Of a stretch of DNA of 64,000 nt, positions 8,919 through 18,606 are shown one piece after another. Made by a program: the position numbers and the translations under genes. Numbering within the stretch: the first letter of the stretch is position 1; each line of letters opens with the position of its first letter. Source of the DNA: Arthrobacter ulcerisalmonis. Its GTDB lineage: Bacteria > Actinomycetota > Actinomycetes > Actinomycetales > Micrococcaceae. The stretch lies in the NCBI RefSeq assembly GCF_900609065.1, contig NZ_UXAU01000011.1, forward strand, positions 1 to 64,000, written 5' to 3'. The notes below the pieces were generated by a model, which saw nothing but the letters and a program-made list of their open reading frames with translations, searched no databases and had not been told where the DNA came from.

Positions 8919-9925
8919 AGAAACTTTCCGCCCTCACTAGTGCGGCGTTTGCCGCAGCGGCAGTCCTGGCCCTGACAGCCTGCGGCGGCCAGACGGGTGC
9001 AGCCTCCAACGCTGCCACGGCTGACTTCCCCAAAGCTGGAGCCACCATCGAATGGATCGTGCCGTCCGCCGCTGGCGCCGGCAATGACATCCTCGCCCGA
9101 ATTATTGCCCCGGCCATGCAGGCGGACCTCGGGGCCAACGTCAAGGTGGTGAACAAGGAAGGGGGCAGCCAAGTGGTGGGCTTGAACTACGTGGCGCAGG
9201 CAAAACCGGACGGCTTGACGTTCGGCAACACCAACATTCCATCCATCCTTGGCCGCTACCTGGATCCGAGCAAGAAAGCAGCGTTCAGCCGCGACAGCTT
9301 CACCCCCATCGGTTCATTCGCCACCAACTCGGTGGTGATCGGCGTCAACAAGGACAGCCCCTACGGCACTATCAAGGAACTCTTCGACGCAGTGAAAGCT
9401 GCCCCCGGCACCATCACAGTGGGTACCGACTCGAGGGCCGGAGATGACCACATCAACCTGCGACTGCTGGAAAAGGCCCTGGGCCTGGACTTCAACATCG
9501 TGCACTACAACAGCGGCGCAGATAAGGTGGCCGCCATTGTCTCAGGCGAGGTGGACTTTGCCCTGGGTGGCGTGTCCAGCTTCTTCGGCCAGTACAAGTC
9601 GGGCGACATCAAGCTGCTCACCGTGATCGAGGACAACCCCAGCCCGTTCGTCCCGGACGTGCCCACCCTCAAGAGCGCCGGCTACGACGTGGACCCTATG
9701 GCCAGCAACTTCGCACTTTCGGTTCCAGCCAAGACTCCCGCGAACGTCGTGGCCGCGCTGGAAGCCTCGTTGAAGAAGGCTGCAGAGGACCCCGCCGTCC
9801 AGGACAAGCTCAAGGGTGCCGCCACCCAGCCCGCCTGGGTTACGGCCAGCGACACCAGCACGCTCTGGAAAGAGCGCGAAGCACTCATCAAGCCCATCGT
9901 CGACGAACTCCTGCAGGAGAAGTAG
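8915..9925 (+). CDS. tctC: Tripartite tricarboxylate transporter substrate-binding lipoprotein TctC
   Basis: The 336-residue protein has a lipoprotein signal peptide, with lipobox LTAC and the lipidated cysteine at about residue 23. The mature part matches the TctC/Bug solute receptor family: IEWIVPSAAGAGNDILARI near the start and the AKPDG block near residue 92. In Gram-positive bacteria such binders are membrane-anchored, as here. Bug proteins bind small carboxylates; the ligand here is unknown. It overlaps tctA by 4 bases and is 2 bases from the RraA-type gene. Confidence 0.92.
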   Translation: MKKLSALTSAAFAAAAVLALTACGGQTGAASNAATADFPKAGATIEWIVPSAAGAGNDILARIIAPAMQADLGANVKVVNKEGGSQVVGLNYVAQAKPDGLTFGNTNIPSILGRYLDPSKKAAFSRDSFTPIGSFATNSVVIGVNKDSPYGTIKELFDAVKAAPGTITVGTDSRAGDDHINLRLLEKALGLDFNIVHYNSGADKVAAIVSGEVDFALGGVSSFFGQYKSGDIKLLTVIEDNPSPFVPDVPTLKSAGYDVDPMASNFALSVPAKTPANVVAALEASLKKAAEDPAVQDKLKGAATQPAWVTASDTSTLWKEREALIKPIVDELLQEK

Positions 9926-9927
9926 CC

Positions 9928-10533
9928 ATGAACCCCCATGAAGAGCCGCTCACCACCGCCGAACTCGTACTCCGACTGGGGACCATCCCGGCTGCCAATA
10001 TCGGCGACGCCCAGGAACGGATCGGAGTCGCTTCCGGACTGTCCGCGGTGTGGGCCGGAGCCCGGTTGGCCGGCCCTGCTTTCACCGTGTGGACCCGGCC
10101 CGGCGACAACCTCTATATCCACAAAGCGCTCGATGGCGCCGAGCCAGGAGACGTCATCGTGGTGAACGGTGGCGGCGACGTCTCCCGCGCATTGATCGGG
10201 GACCTCATCGGCATCCGCGCCAAAACCCTGTCCGTGGCCGGTTTCGTGATCGACGGCGCCGTCCGCGACGCCGAAGCCCTGGCCGACTGTGGCCTGCCCG
10301 TCTTTGCACGCGGCGTGACCCCGGCCGGCCCCTACAAGTTCGGCCCCGGCCGGCTGCAGCAGCCAGTGGCCATCGCCGGTGTGGTGGTCACACCCGGCGA
10401 CCTCATCATCGCCGACGCCGACGGCGTGGTGGTGGTTCGGCGCGACGAGGCCGAAGCGGTTCTCATTGCCGCCGAAGCCATCGAGGCACGAGAGGTCGCC
10501 AAGCGCACGGCATTTGCGGGCGCCACTGCCTGA
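9928..10533 (+). CDS. RraA-like HMG/CHA-type aldolase or demethylmenaquinone methyltransferase-like protein
   Basis: The 201-residue protein matches the RraA fold. The key region is GDLIGIRAKTLSVAGFVIDG followed by AVRDAE, where R113 and D114 correspond to the conserved substrate- and metal-binding residues of class II 4-hydroxy-4-methyl-2-oxoglutarate and 4-carboxy-4-hydroxy-2-oxoadipate aldolases. Keeping these residues argues for an enzyme rather than an RNase E inhibitor. As last gene of the tctBAC operon it probably cleaves the imported hydroxy-tricarboxylate-like compound to pyruvate or oxaloacetate, which is inference from context. Confidence 0.82.
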   Translation: MNPHEEPLTTAELVLRLGTIPAANIGDAQERIGVASGLSAVWAGARLAGPAFTVWTRPGDNLYIHKALDGAEPGDVIVVNGGGDVSRALIGDLIGIRAKTLSVAGFVIDGAVRDAEALADCGLPVFARGVTPAGPYKFGPGRLQQPVAIAGVVVTPGDLIIADADGVVVVRRDEAEAVLIAAEAIEAREVAKRTAFAGATA

Positions 10534-10558
10534 ACTGCTGACGGCTGACCGATCGAGG

Positions 10559-10587
10559 GTGGCGGGCGTCCAGTGGGCGCCCGCCAC
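10559..10587 (+). terminator. Hairpin after tctBAC-rraA operon
   Basis: Perfect 10-base arms GTGGCGGGCG and CGCCCGCCAC flank a 9-base loop, 25 bases after the aldolase stop codon. There is only a weak T-rich tail (CTTGCCCTT). Confidence 0.7.
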
Positions 10588-10679
10588 TTGCCCTTAACAT
10601 TGGGGCCCTCCGCGTCGCAGCAATCGCGGGCAAAAGGTTGTGGCGCGCTAGAATGAAGTCAACTTTGCAGGGGGCTTGA

Positions 10680-11072
10680 ATGGAACAACGTGTTTGCCTG
10701 GTGGTCGAGGACAACGCGGATATCCGCGGCCTGATCACCGTGGTCTTGACCCGCGCCGGCTTTGACGTCCGCGCAGTATCCACCGGGGCCGAAGGTATCG
10801 CCGCAGCCGCAGATCCTGCCGTCTCGCTGATCACCTTGGACCTTGGCCTGCCGGACATGGACGGCCATGTGGTGGCCCGCGCCATCCGGGCGCTGAGTAC
10901 TGCGCCCCTGTTGTTCCTTTCGGCCCGGTCGGACAGCGATGACGTCCTGGCCGGCATGGCCTCCGGGGCCGCTGCGTACCTCACCAAGCCGTTCCGGCCA
11001 CGCGAGCTCCAGGAGTTGGCGGAGGAACTGTGCGCCGTCAACGTTTCACAGGCCACGCACATTTCCAGCTAG
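10680..11072 (+). CDS. Single-domain response regulator (CheY-like receiver)
   Basis: The 130-residue protein is a receiver domain only. The acidic pair is E10/D11, the phosphoacceptor is D54 in TLDLGLPDMDG, and the conserved lysine is in YLTKPF near residue 104. There is no output domain and no adjacent histidine kinase, so it is an orphan regulator or phosphate shuttle. An AGGGGG ribosome site lies 6 bases upstream of ATG 10680. It is flanked by terminators on both sides and looks monocistronic. Confidence 0.85.
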   Translation: MEQRVCLVVEDNADIRGLITVVLTRAGFDVRAVSTGAEGIAAAADPAVSLITLDLGLPDMDGHVVARAIRALSTAPLLFLSARSDSDDVLAGMASGAAAYLTKPFRPRELQELAEELCAVNVSQATHISS

Positions 11073-11159
11073 CCAACGCAGGCCCGGGCAGCAGCGGCCG
11101 GATGTAACCCTCCCGGAGCTTTCATAACCGAACCGGCATCCCTCCCGGAGCACACGCGA

Positions 11160-11205
11160 AAAGGGCTGACGACGGCCACCAACCCGCCGCCGTCGTCAGC
11201 CCTTT
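11160..11205. terminator. Bidirectional terminator between response regulator and hydrolase genes
   Basis: Arms AAAGGGCTGACGACGG (11160-11175) and its exact complement (11190-11205) enclose a 14-base loop between two convergent genes. The A/T ends would provide a U-run in either direction. Confidence 0.85.
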
Positions 11206-11212
11206 CGGTGTC

Positions 11213-12235
<1,023 letters not shown>

Positions 12236-12250
12236 TCAGCCGAACGGACG

Positions 12251-13420
12251 TTACGCCCGAGCTGGCTTACTGGGCAGCGCGAGTTTGAAGACCTTGGCCC
12301 ACGAGGAGCCCACTTGCTTGAGCAGCGGCCCGGTGGTGTACTTCAGGCCGTAGCGGAGGCAAATTTCGCGGACCTTGGGCGCCACTTCGGCGTACCGGCT
12401 GGAGGGCAGGTCCGGGAAGAGGTGGTGCTCGATCTGGTGCGACAGGTTTCCGGTCATGAGGTGCATGAATTTTGAACCGGAGATGTTGGCGGAGCCAATC
12501 ATCTGGCGCACGTACCAGTCGCCGCGGGTTTCGCCTTCCACCATCTCCTCGGTGAAGGTGTCGGTGCCTTCCGGGAAGTGGCCGCAGAAGATGACAGCGT
12601 GGGCCCAGACGTTGCGGACGGCGTTGGCGGTCAGCGTGCCGTAGAGGGCCTGCTTGCCGGAACCGGTCAGCATGGCGACCGCCGGGGTGGCTGCGTAGTC
12701 CTTGGTGAACTGGGTGATGACCTTCTTGCCGAGGGCCTTGAGGTCCTTGTTCAGCGCTTCCTTGGACTTGAGCCCGGCCTTGTACTCGGTCAGTTCAAGG
12801 TCATAGATCGCGATGCCCCACTCGAAGACCGGGGCCAGGATGGCGTTGAAAACCGGGTTGGCCAGGTTGATCGGCTTCCACTCCTGGTTTTCGTCCATGC
12901 GCAGGAGGTTGTATCCGACGTCGTTGTCCTTGCCCACCACGTTGGTCCAACGGTGGTGGAGGTCGTTGTGGGTGTGCTGCCAGGACCGGGAGGGCGTGAC
13001 GAAGTCCCATTCCCAGGTGGTGGAGTGGATGTCCGGGTCCCGCATCCAATCCCACTGGCCGTGCAGGATGTTGTGGCCGAGTTCCATGTTTTCGAGGATC
13101 TTGGCGAAGCTGAGCAGGGTGGTGCCCGCTACCCAAGCTGCCTTGTTCTTGCTGACCAGGAGCGCTGCCCGGCCGGAGATTTCCAGGCCGCGCTGGACTT
13201 TGATCATCCGGCGGATGTAGGCGGCGTCTTCGGCACCGCGCTTGCCGAGGATATCGTCACGGATCGCATCGAGCTCGCGGCCCAGTTCAGCGACCTGTTC
13301 GTCGCTCAGGTGCGCAGCGGCGGGGGGCCGGACGGTGGGGCTGCCGGATTCGGCGAGCTTCCCGGGGCGGTGCCGGTCACTTTTGCTGGGGGTGGCCTTG
13401 CTGGGTGAAATTACAGACAT
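12251..13420 (-). CDS. Membrane fatty acid desaturase (DesA3-like acyl-CoA desaturase)
   Basis: The 389-residue protein has the three histidine boxes of membrane di-iron desaturases: HNILH (116-120), HTHNDLHH (149-156) and HQIEHH near residue 318. Hydrophobic stretches near 85-105 and 225-255 would hold the membrane part. It is encoded directly downstream of a 2Fe-2S ferredoxin reductase, 13 bases away, the same pairing as Rv3229c (desA3) and Rv3230c in Mycobacterium tuberculosis, where the oxidoreductase feeds electrons to stearoyl-CoA delta-9 desaturation. The order here suggests the same role in membrane fluidity. ATG 13420 follows an AGGAGC ribosome site. Confidence 0.92.
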   Translation of the reverse strand: MSVISPSKATPSKSDRHRPGKLAESGSPTVRPPAAAHLSDEQVAELGRELDAIRDDILGKRGAEDAAYIRRMIKVQRGLEISGRAALLVSKNKAAWVAGTTLLSFAKILENMELGHNILHGQWDWMRDPDIHSTTWEWDFVTPSRSWQHTHNDLHHRWTNVVGKDNDVGYNLLRMDENQEWKPINLANPVFNAILAPVFEWGIAIYDLELTEYKAGLKSKEALNKDLKALGKKVITQFTKDYAATPAVAMLTGSGKQALYGTLTANAVRNVWAHAVIFCGHFPEGTDTFTEEMVEGETRGDWYVRQMIGSANISGSKFMHLMTGNLSHQIEHHLFPDLPSSRYAEVAPKVREICLRYGLKYTTGPLLKQVGSSWAKVFKLALPSKPARA

Positions 13421-13433
13421 ACCTGGATGCTCC

Positions 13434-14531
13434 TTAGAGTTCGAGGTTGACGGGACCGGCTGCTGCCGAGACACACGTTTGGATGAGTTGGCCTGGTTCG
13501 CCATGGATTTCGTCGGTGCGGAGGTCGCGGACCTGGCCGGCCAGGAGCGGAGTGAGGCAGCTGTGGCAGATGCCCATCCGGCAGCCGCTGGGCATGAGCA
13601 CCCCGGCGTCCTCGCCGATGTCCAGGATGGGAGTATCGCCGTCGGCCTCCACTTCCCGGTCCGAGGCTTCGAAGGTGACCAGGCCGCCGTCGTGCCCCAC
13701 ACCGCCGGCGAAGGTGGTGTTGAAGCGCTCGATCATCAGGTTGCCCGCCGCGCCTGCGTTGGCCAAGTCCGTGCCGGCTGCCGCGGTGGTGAGCAGCGCG
13801 CGCTTCCAGAGTTCCTCGGCGTCGTCCAGGAAGCTGTCCGGGCCACAGGCGTACGCGGCACGTTCCTTCCAGTCCGGGCAGATTTCGTCGAGCTGATCGG
13901 GGCTGGTGAGGTCCATCCGGCCCTGCTCACCGGTGAACCAGTGCGCCAGCCGGAAGTTGGGGAACTGGTCTGCGAGCTCGGCCAACTCCTCGCGGAAGAG
14001 GCTGTCGCCGGGCGTCCGGGCGGAGTGGACAAGCACGACGTCGGCATCAGGGCGCCGCGGGACCAGCGTGCGGATCATGGACATCACCGGAGTGATGCCG
14101 CTGCCCGCGGTGACCATCAGGAGGGGTCGGGGGTGCTCTGGGAGGATGAAGTCGCCTTGCGGCGGGGCCAGGAAGAGGACGTCGCCGGGCCGGGTGGTGC
14201 GCACCAGTGTGCCGGACACCGCGCCCATGTCCGTGACGGTGATGGCCGGGTCCTTACCGGCAGCTGCGCTGAGCGAGTAGGAGCGCCAGTGCCGCACGCC
14301 GTCGAGCTCCACGCCGATGCGGGCCCACTGACCGGCGAGGTGCGACTTCCAGCCGCGTCCAGGACGGAAGAAAATGGTGGCCGATTGCGTGGTTTCCTGC
14401 ACCACCCTGGTGACCACGCCACGGAGCTGGCGGGCCGAGTAGACCGGATTAAAGAGGGCAAGCACATCTTCTGGTGCCAGGGGTGTGGTCAGCACCGAGG
14501 CGGCCTGGGCGAGTTGCCTTAGCCGGATCAT
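13434..14531 (-). CDS. Ferredoxin reductase, electron donor of the desaturase
   Basis: The 365-residue protein combines an FAD-binding region (RSYSLSAA, about 103-110), an NAD-binding region beginning MVTAGSGITPVMSMI, and a C-terminal 2Fe-2S domain with C317, C322, C325 and C353. The order FAD-NAD-[2Fe-2S] matches Rv3230c-type oxidoreductases that serve DesA3. It is the first gene of the two-gene desaturase operon. A 12-base inverted repeat (14586-14597 and 14679-14690) in its upstream region may take part in control. Confidence 0.92.
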   Translation of the reverse strand: MIRLRQLAQAASVLTTPLAPEDVLALFNPVYSARQLRGVVTRVVQETTQSATIFFRPGRGWKSHLAGQWARIGVELDGVRHWRSYSLSAAAGKDPAITVTDMGAVSGTLVRTTRPGDVLFLAPPQGDFILPEHPRPLLMVTAGSGITPVMSMIRTLVPRRPDADVVLVHSARTPGDSLFREELAELADQFPNFRLAHWFTGEQGRMDLTSPDQLDEICPDWKERAAYACGPDSFLDDAEELWKRALLTTAAAGTDLANAGAAGNLMIERFNTTFAGGVGHDGGLVTFEASDREVEADGDTPILDIGEDAGVLMPSGCRMGICHSCLTPLLAGQVRDLRTDEIHGEPGQLIQTCVSAAAGPVNLEL

Positions 14532-14585
14532 TTGGTTCTACCTATGTCGGCGCGAGCCATGGGTCTCTCTCTCCGTCATGACCGT

Positions 14586-14690
14586 TCCGCAGTCACACTA
14601 ATATTTGCTCACAAAGCCCCCAAGGCCACGCCTTAAGACTAACGGCTCGGCGGGCATGAAGGTTCCCCTAAGTGAGTATGTGACTGCGGA
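14586..14690. promoter_or_regulatory. Long-spaced 12-base inverted repeat upstream of the desaturase operon
   Basis: TCCGCAGTCACA at 14586-14597 and TGTGACTGCGGA at 14679-14690 are exact complements, 81 bases apart, in the 211-base gap before the ferredoxin reductase gene. The gap holds no convincing gene. Paired operators for looping or a dimer-of-dimers regulator are possible. Confidence 0.4.
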
Positions 14691-14742
14691 CTCTCGACAG
14701 CCGGCAGCGTGTGGATCCCCGGGTGCGTGTCGTCGCTCCAGT

Positions 14743-15774
14743 TCAGCGGCTTGCAGGCTCCCACCCGAGGGCTGGTGCAACGTGCTCGGCGATATTTCGC
14801 AGAAGTTTGGCGTTGAAGTCCACGCCGAGCTGGTTGGGGACTGTCAGCAGCAGCAGATCCGCGGCTTGGACGGCCGAATCGGCGGCGAGCTCCCTCGCCA
14901 ACTGGTCTGGTTCGCCCACGTAGCTTTTGCCGAACCGGGAGGTCAGGCCGTCAATGACGCCCACCTGGTCCCGTCCGTCGCGCAGTGCGCTGCCGCCAAA
15001 GTAGCGGGCATCCTCGTCATCAACGATCGGCAGCACGCTGCGGCTCACGGACACCTGCGGGGCAAAATCGTGCCCGGCTGACGTCCAGGCCTCATGGAAC
15101 AGGGCGATCTGCTCGGCCTGGAGTTCGTGGAACGGCACGCCCGTGTCTTCCGTCAGCAGCGTTGAACTCATTAGGTTCATGCCCTGCTCGGCTGCCCACA
15201 CGGCGGTCTTCCGGGAACCTGCGCCCCACCAGATGCGTTCGGCGAGGCCAGGCGCCTGAGGCTGTATCGGCAGTAAGGCCCGCGTGCTCGCGAACCGCGG
15301 ATCCGGACGGACGACGCCGGCCCCTGAGATCGCAGCGCGGAAATCGGTGGTGTGCCGGCGGGCCATATCGGCGTCGGTTTCGTCGGCTTCCGGGAAGTAG
15401 CCAAAGGCCGCGGCGCCGTTGAGAGCGGGTTCGGGTGAACCACGGCTGATGCCGAGCTGCAGCCGCCCAGCGCTGATGAGGTCCGTGGCTGCCGCCTCTT
15501 CAGCCATATAGAGCGGATTCTCATAGCGCATGTCGATCACGCCCGTCCCCAGCTCGATCCGGCTGGTGCGAGCGGCAATTGCTGCGAGGAGCGGAAAAGG
15601 GGACGCCTGCTGCCGGGCGAAGTGGTGCACGCGGAAGTAGGCGCCGTTGAGCCCCATTTCTTCCGCCGCCACGGCAAGGTCTATCCCCTGCAACAGCATC
15701 TCGCCGGCGGTTCTGGTCTGGCTGCCCTGGCCTGGGCCCCAATGGCCAAAAGACAAAAATCCGATGCGCTTCAT
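14743..15774 (-). CDS. LLM-class flavin-dependent monooxygenase (bacterial luciferase family)
   Basis: The 343-residue protein begins [20 protein letters not shown] and keeps luciferase-family landmarks: VHHFARQ near residue 50, [15 protein letters not shown] (about 75-90) and [14 protein letters not shown] (about 107-120). Such enzymes use reduced FMN (or F420) to oxidise aldehydes, alkanesulfonates and other compounds; the substrate here is unknown. ATG 15774 is placed where the first beta strand of the TIM barrel starts. It is divergent from ynfA and has no obvious operon partner. Confidence 0.87.
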   Translation of the reverse strand: MKRIGFLSFGHWGPGQGSQTRTAGEMLLQGIDLAVAAEEMGLNGAYFRVHHFARQQASPFPLLAAIAARTSRIELGTGVIDMRYENPLYMAEEAAATDLISAGRLQLGISRGSPEPALNGAAAFGYFPEADETDADMARRHTTDFRAAISGAGVVRPDPRFASTRALLPIQPQAPGLAERIWWGAGSRKTAVWAAEQGMNLMSSTLLTEDTGVPFHELQAEQIALFHEAWTSAGHDFAPQVSVSRSVLPIVDDEDARYFGGSALRDGRDQVGVIDGLTSRFGKSYVGEPDQLARELAADSAVQAADLLLLTVPNQLGVDFNAKLLRNIAEHVAPALGWEPASR

Positions 15775-15847
15775 ACCTGCACCAACCCGGGGAAGGTGTC
15801 CAGCATTCCCAGCCGGAGGTGCTGGCTGGGAAGATGGCGGAGTGAAT

Positions 15848-16174
15848 ATGTCTGGGGACGCCGTGGCTGTGGCCAAGACCGTCGTTTTGTTCGCCGTTGC
15901 TGCGGTAGCCGAGATCGGCGGAGCGTGGTTGGTGTGGCAGGCAGTCAGGGAAGGCAAAGACTGGTGGTGGGCCGGGCTGGGCGTGATCGCCCTGGGACTC
16001 TACGGTTTTGTGGCTACCCTCCAGCCGGACGCCAATTTTGGCCGGATCCTGGCCGCCTATGGTGGGGTCTTCGTGGCAGGGTCCCTGGCGTGGGGCATGG
16101 CGTTCGACGGCTTCCGTCCCGATCGCTGGGATGTCATCGGCTCTCCCTGGTCTGCCTGGTGGGGGTTGCCGTGA
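15848..16174 (+). CDS. YnfA/UPF0060 small membrane protein with frameshifted C-terminus
   Basis: The first 98 residues match the four-helix UPF0060 (YnfA) family, with [29 protein letters not shown] and [11 protein letters not shown]. After G98 (about base 16140) the frame reads [10 protein letters not shown] and stops at 16174. The family's fourth helix instead continues in another frame as [15 protein letters not shown] and stops at 16201-16203. A small deletion near 16140 would explain this. YnfA proteins are SMR-like and one in Escherichia coli is linked to drug efflux. The product here has probably lost its last helix unless the shift is a sequencing error or programmed. Confidence 0.8.
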   Translation: MSGDAVAVAKTVVLFAVAAVAEIGGAWLVWQAVREGKDWWWAGLGVIALGLYGFVATLQPDANFGRILAAYGGVFVAGSLAWGMAFDGFRPDRWDVIGSPWSAWWGLP

Positions 16175-16230
16175 TCATGTTTGCTCCCCGCGGCGGTGGA
16201 TGAGCAGATCGGGATCCGACCGCTGCCGGA

Positions 16231-16488
16231 TCAGGTAATGGCGGGGGCGCTGGCCAGAATGTAGTCCGCCGCTGCGGGGCCGATCATCGCCAGGGTGTTG
16301 TGGTCCGGGTTGATCTGCCGCTCCCGAAGCTTTGCCCACAGCACCGAGTCCGCTACCGGCTTCCGCTGGTTCAAGAAACACCAGCTCGTGTACAGCCCAA
16401 ACAACTCATCCCTGGACAGGCCCTCGTCTGCGCCCGGATCGGCAGATACTGCTTCGTTGAGGAAAGACTCAATCTGTTCGTGCTCCAC
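16231..16488 (-). CDS. Small hypothetical protein
   Basis: The 85-residue protein starts at GTG 16488, set by a GGAGG ribosome site 5-6 bases upstream. The run DELFGLYTSWCFLNQRKPVADSVL followed by a basic KLRERQINPD helix pair (shown here in part) resembles the small winged-helix domains found at the C-terminus of plasmid/phage primases, where a YxxWC block also appears. This likeness is weak and no function is assigned. It is divergent from lhgO and shares that promoter region. Confidence 0.6.
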   Translation of the reverse strand: MEHEQIESFLNEAVSADPGADEGLSRDELFGLYTSWCFLNQRKPVADSVLWAKLRERQINPDHNTLAMIGPAAADYILASAPAIT

Positions 16489-16612
16489 GGAAACCTCCAG
16501 AAAAAACAACAAAATGGGGGCGCCTAACTGCTTAAGCTGGCAACGCCATCGGCGGAGCTTTCACGCATAGATTACCCGCAAGCGGGCCAACTGCTAAATA
16601 GCTGCAATTGCA

Positions 16613-16622
16613 CCGGACGGGA
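16613..16622. promoter_or_regulatory. Palindrome TGCAATTGCA upstream of lhgO
   Basis: This perfect 10-base palindrome lies 60 bases upstream of the lhgO start. The identical sequence occurs upstream of the RpiR gene at 55282-55291, and its half-sites make up the inverted repeat at 6712-6733. A TTGACT hexamer (16630-16635) follows, but no well-spaced minus-10 is clear. Confidence 0.4.
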
Positions 16623-16681
16623 AACATTTTTGACTGTCGGCCCCTGCGGCTAGGCTCGATCCTGAACTGAGAGGCGGACCC

Positions 16682-17878
16682 GTGACCCAGACGGACTATT
16701 GCATCATTGGCGGCGGGATCGTGGGCCTGGCCACGGCGTACCAACTGCTGCAGCGCCAGCCGGGCGCCTCGCTGGTGCTGCTGGAGGCTGCGGATACGCT
16801 GGCCACGCACCAGACGGGCCACAATAGCGGAGTCATCCACTCCGGTATTTACTACGCGCCGGACAGCTTGAAGGCCCGCTTCAGCAAGGCCGGGGCGCAG
16901 CAGACAAAGGATTTCTGCGCCGAACACGGCATCAGCTATGAGGAACCGGGCAAGCTTTTGGTAGCGACCTCCGAGCTTGAACTGGAGCGACTGAAACAGC
17001 TTGAGGAGCGCGCAGCCATCCACGGGCTGGCGTGTGAGCGCCTCGATCAGGCTGAGCTGGTCGGCCGCGAACCCAACATCGCCGGCTTAGGCGCACTATT
17101 CATTCCCAGCACCGGAATTGTGGACTATCCGGCGGTGGCCCGGAAACTCGCAGAGCTGGTCATTGCCGCCGGCGGAGAAGTCGTGACCGGCGCCCGCGTC
17201 ACTGGAATCCGCGAAGACACCGACGCAGTACACGTCCAAACGGCAGCGGCCAGCTACTCGGCCCGCCGGTTGGTGGCGTGCGCAGGCCTGCAATCGGACC
17301 GGCTGGCTGAACTGGCCGGTGTGGACATTGACGTCCAGATCATTCCGTTCCGGGGCGAGTACTTTGAACTGCCCGCAAACATGAACACGTACGTCAAGCA
17401 CCTCATCTACCCGGTACCGGACCCGACTCTCCCGTTCCTCGGCGTGCACTTGACGCCCACCGTGCAGGGCACCATCACCGTGGGACCCAACGCGGTCCTG
17501 GGCCTGGCCCGGGAGGGTTACCCCAAGTTCTCGGTCAACGTCCGGGATGTTGCCCGTTACGTGAAGTTCCCCGGCCTCTGGCAGGTGGCCCGCGCCAACG
17601 CAGGCACCGCCGTCCGCGAAGTCCGGAACTCACTGTTCAAGTCCAGCTACCTCAAGGAATGCCAGAAGTACGCTCCCGGCCTAAAGGTGACGGACCTGCT
17701 CCCCTACGAGGCCGGCATCAGGGCCCAGGCCGTCCGCCGCGACGGCACCCTGATCCACGACTTCCTGCTTGCGGAGACTGACCGCATGATCCACGTTCTC
17801 AATGCACCCTCCCCCGCCGCGACGGCAGCACTGCCTATCGGCGACCACCTGGCAGACAAGGCGATCCTGGCAGCATGA
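16682..17878 (+). CDS. lhgO: L-2-hydroxyglutarate oxidase-like FAD enzyme
   Basis: The 398-residue protein starts at GTG 16682. A Rossmann FAD site GGGIVG is at 10-15, followed by the LhgO signature THQTGHNSGVIHSGIYY at about 42-58. Length and motifs match LhgO, which oxidises L-2-hydroxyglutarate to 2-oxoglutarate and passes electrons to the membrane quinone pool. The enzyme repairs a toxic by-product or takes part in glutarate and lysine breakdown. Its stop overlaps the start of the DUF202 gene. The promoter holds the palindrome at 16613-16622. Confidence 0.92.
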   Translation: MTQTDYCIIGGGIVGLATAYQLLQRQPGASLVLLEAADTLATHQTGHNSGVIHSGIYYAPDSLKARFSKAGAQQTKDFCAEHGISYEEPGKLLVATSELELERLKQLEERAAIHGLACERLDQAELVGREPNIAGLGALFIPSTGIVDYPAVARKLAELVIAAGGEVVTGARVTGIREDTDAVHVQTAAASYSARRLVACAGLQSDRLAELAGVDIDVQIIPFRGEYFELPANMNTYVKHLIYPVPDPTLPFLGVHLTPTVQGTITVGPNAVLGLAREGYPKFSVNVRDVARYVKFPGLWQVARANAGTAVREVRNSLFKSSYLKECQKYAPGLKVTDLLPYEAGIRAQAVRRDGTLIHDFLLAETDRMIHVLNAPSPAATAALPIGDHLADKAILAA

Positions 17879-18261
17879 GCGAGCAGGAACCAGGACCGCG
17901 ACGGAGCAGAATCGCCCAACGGCTCCTCCCCCACGGCGTGGAACCGGACCCGCGCTTCACCTTGGCCAACGAACGCACGTTCCTGGCCTGGATCCGGACC
18001 TCGCTGGCCCTACTCGCCGGCGGCATCGCCATCGAAGCCTTCACCTCGGACCTGTTCGTGGTGGAAGTCCGCAAGGGGCTGGCCATCATGCTGCTCCTGC
18101 TCGGCATGCTGTTGAGCGCCGGATCGGCCGTGCGCTGGCTCCGCGTGGAACGGAGCATGCGCACCAAAGCGCCCCTACCGGTGCCGCTGATTGTGCCGCT
18201 GATGGCCGCGGCAGGCGCTGTGGCGGCCGCCGTCGTCCTGGTCTTCATTCTCTGGCGCTGA
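17875..18261 (+). CDS. YidH-type DUF202 membrane protein
   Basis: The 128-residue protein has the DUF202 start NERTFLAWIRTSLALLAGGIA (the first helix) and two further hydrophobic segments, giving three membrane helices as in YidH. Function is unknown for the family. It overlaps lhgO by 4 bases and is followed 3 bases later by a second DUF202 gene; adjacent YidH/YidG-like pairs are common and probably form a complex. Confidence 0.85.
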   Translation: MSEQEPGPRRSRIAQRLLPHGVEPDPRFTLANERTFLAWIRTSLALLAGGIAIEAFTSDLFVVEVRKGLAIMLLLLGMLLSAGSAVRWLRVERSMRTKAPLPVPLIVPLMAAAGAVAAAVVLVFILWR

Positions 18262-18264
18262 CGG

Positions 18265-18600
18265 ATGGCCTCCCCCACCGTTGGCCGTGAGCACGACGAT
18301 CCAGGCCTCCAGCCGGAACGCACCTCCATGGCCTGGGGCCGCACACTGCTGGCGCTGGCAACCGTGAGCGCCGTTTTTCTGCGCTGGCTCCCGCGGCACG
18401 GCCTGCCCGTCCTCCTGCTGTTTGTGCTGGCGTCCGGGACCGCTTTGGCCATTTATCTGTCGCAACGACGCCGGTATGGCGCCTTCTCGCGCGGGATCGC
18501 CATGGAGCGGGTCGACGCCGACGTCGCTGCCGTCCTCTGGACTGCCGGCGCCGGCGTGGCGATGGGCGCCGTCGCGATCGGCATCGTCCTGACCTGGTAA
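18265..18600 (+). CDS. YidG-type DUF202 membrane protein
   Basis: The 111-residue protein begins with a hydrophilic head and the DUF202 motif LQPERTSMAWGRTLLALATV, then two more hydrophobic segments. It is the second of a DUF202 pair that follows lhgO in one transcription unit. Together they may form a small membrane complex of unknown role. Confidence 0.8.
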   Translation: MASPTVGREHDDPGLQPERTSMAWGRTLLALATVSAVFLRWLPRHGLPVLLLFVLASGTALAIYLSQRRRYGAFSRGIAMERVDADVAAVLWTAGAGVAMGAVAIGIVLTW

Positions 18601-18606
18601 CCGCGG

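Noticed and set aside
13242-14522. Plus-strand open frame across the desaturase and ferredoxin reductase genes
   Set aside because: Both minus-strand genes are well supported by histidine and cysteine motifs; the plus frame has none.
14598-14780. Sixty-codon minus-strand frame in the gap before the ferredoxin reductase gene
   Set aside because: It overlaps the end of the monooxygenase gene and contains the inverted repeat arm; no ribosome site was seen.
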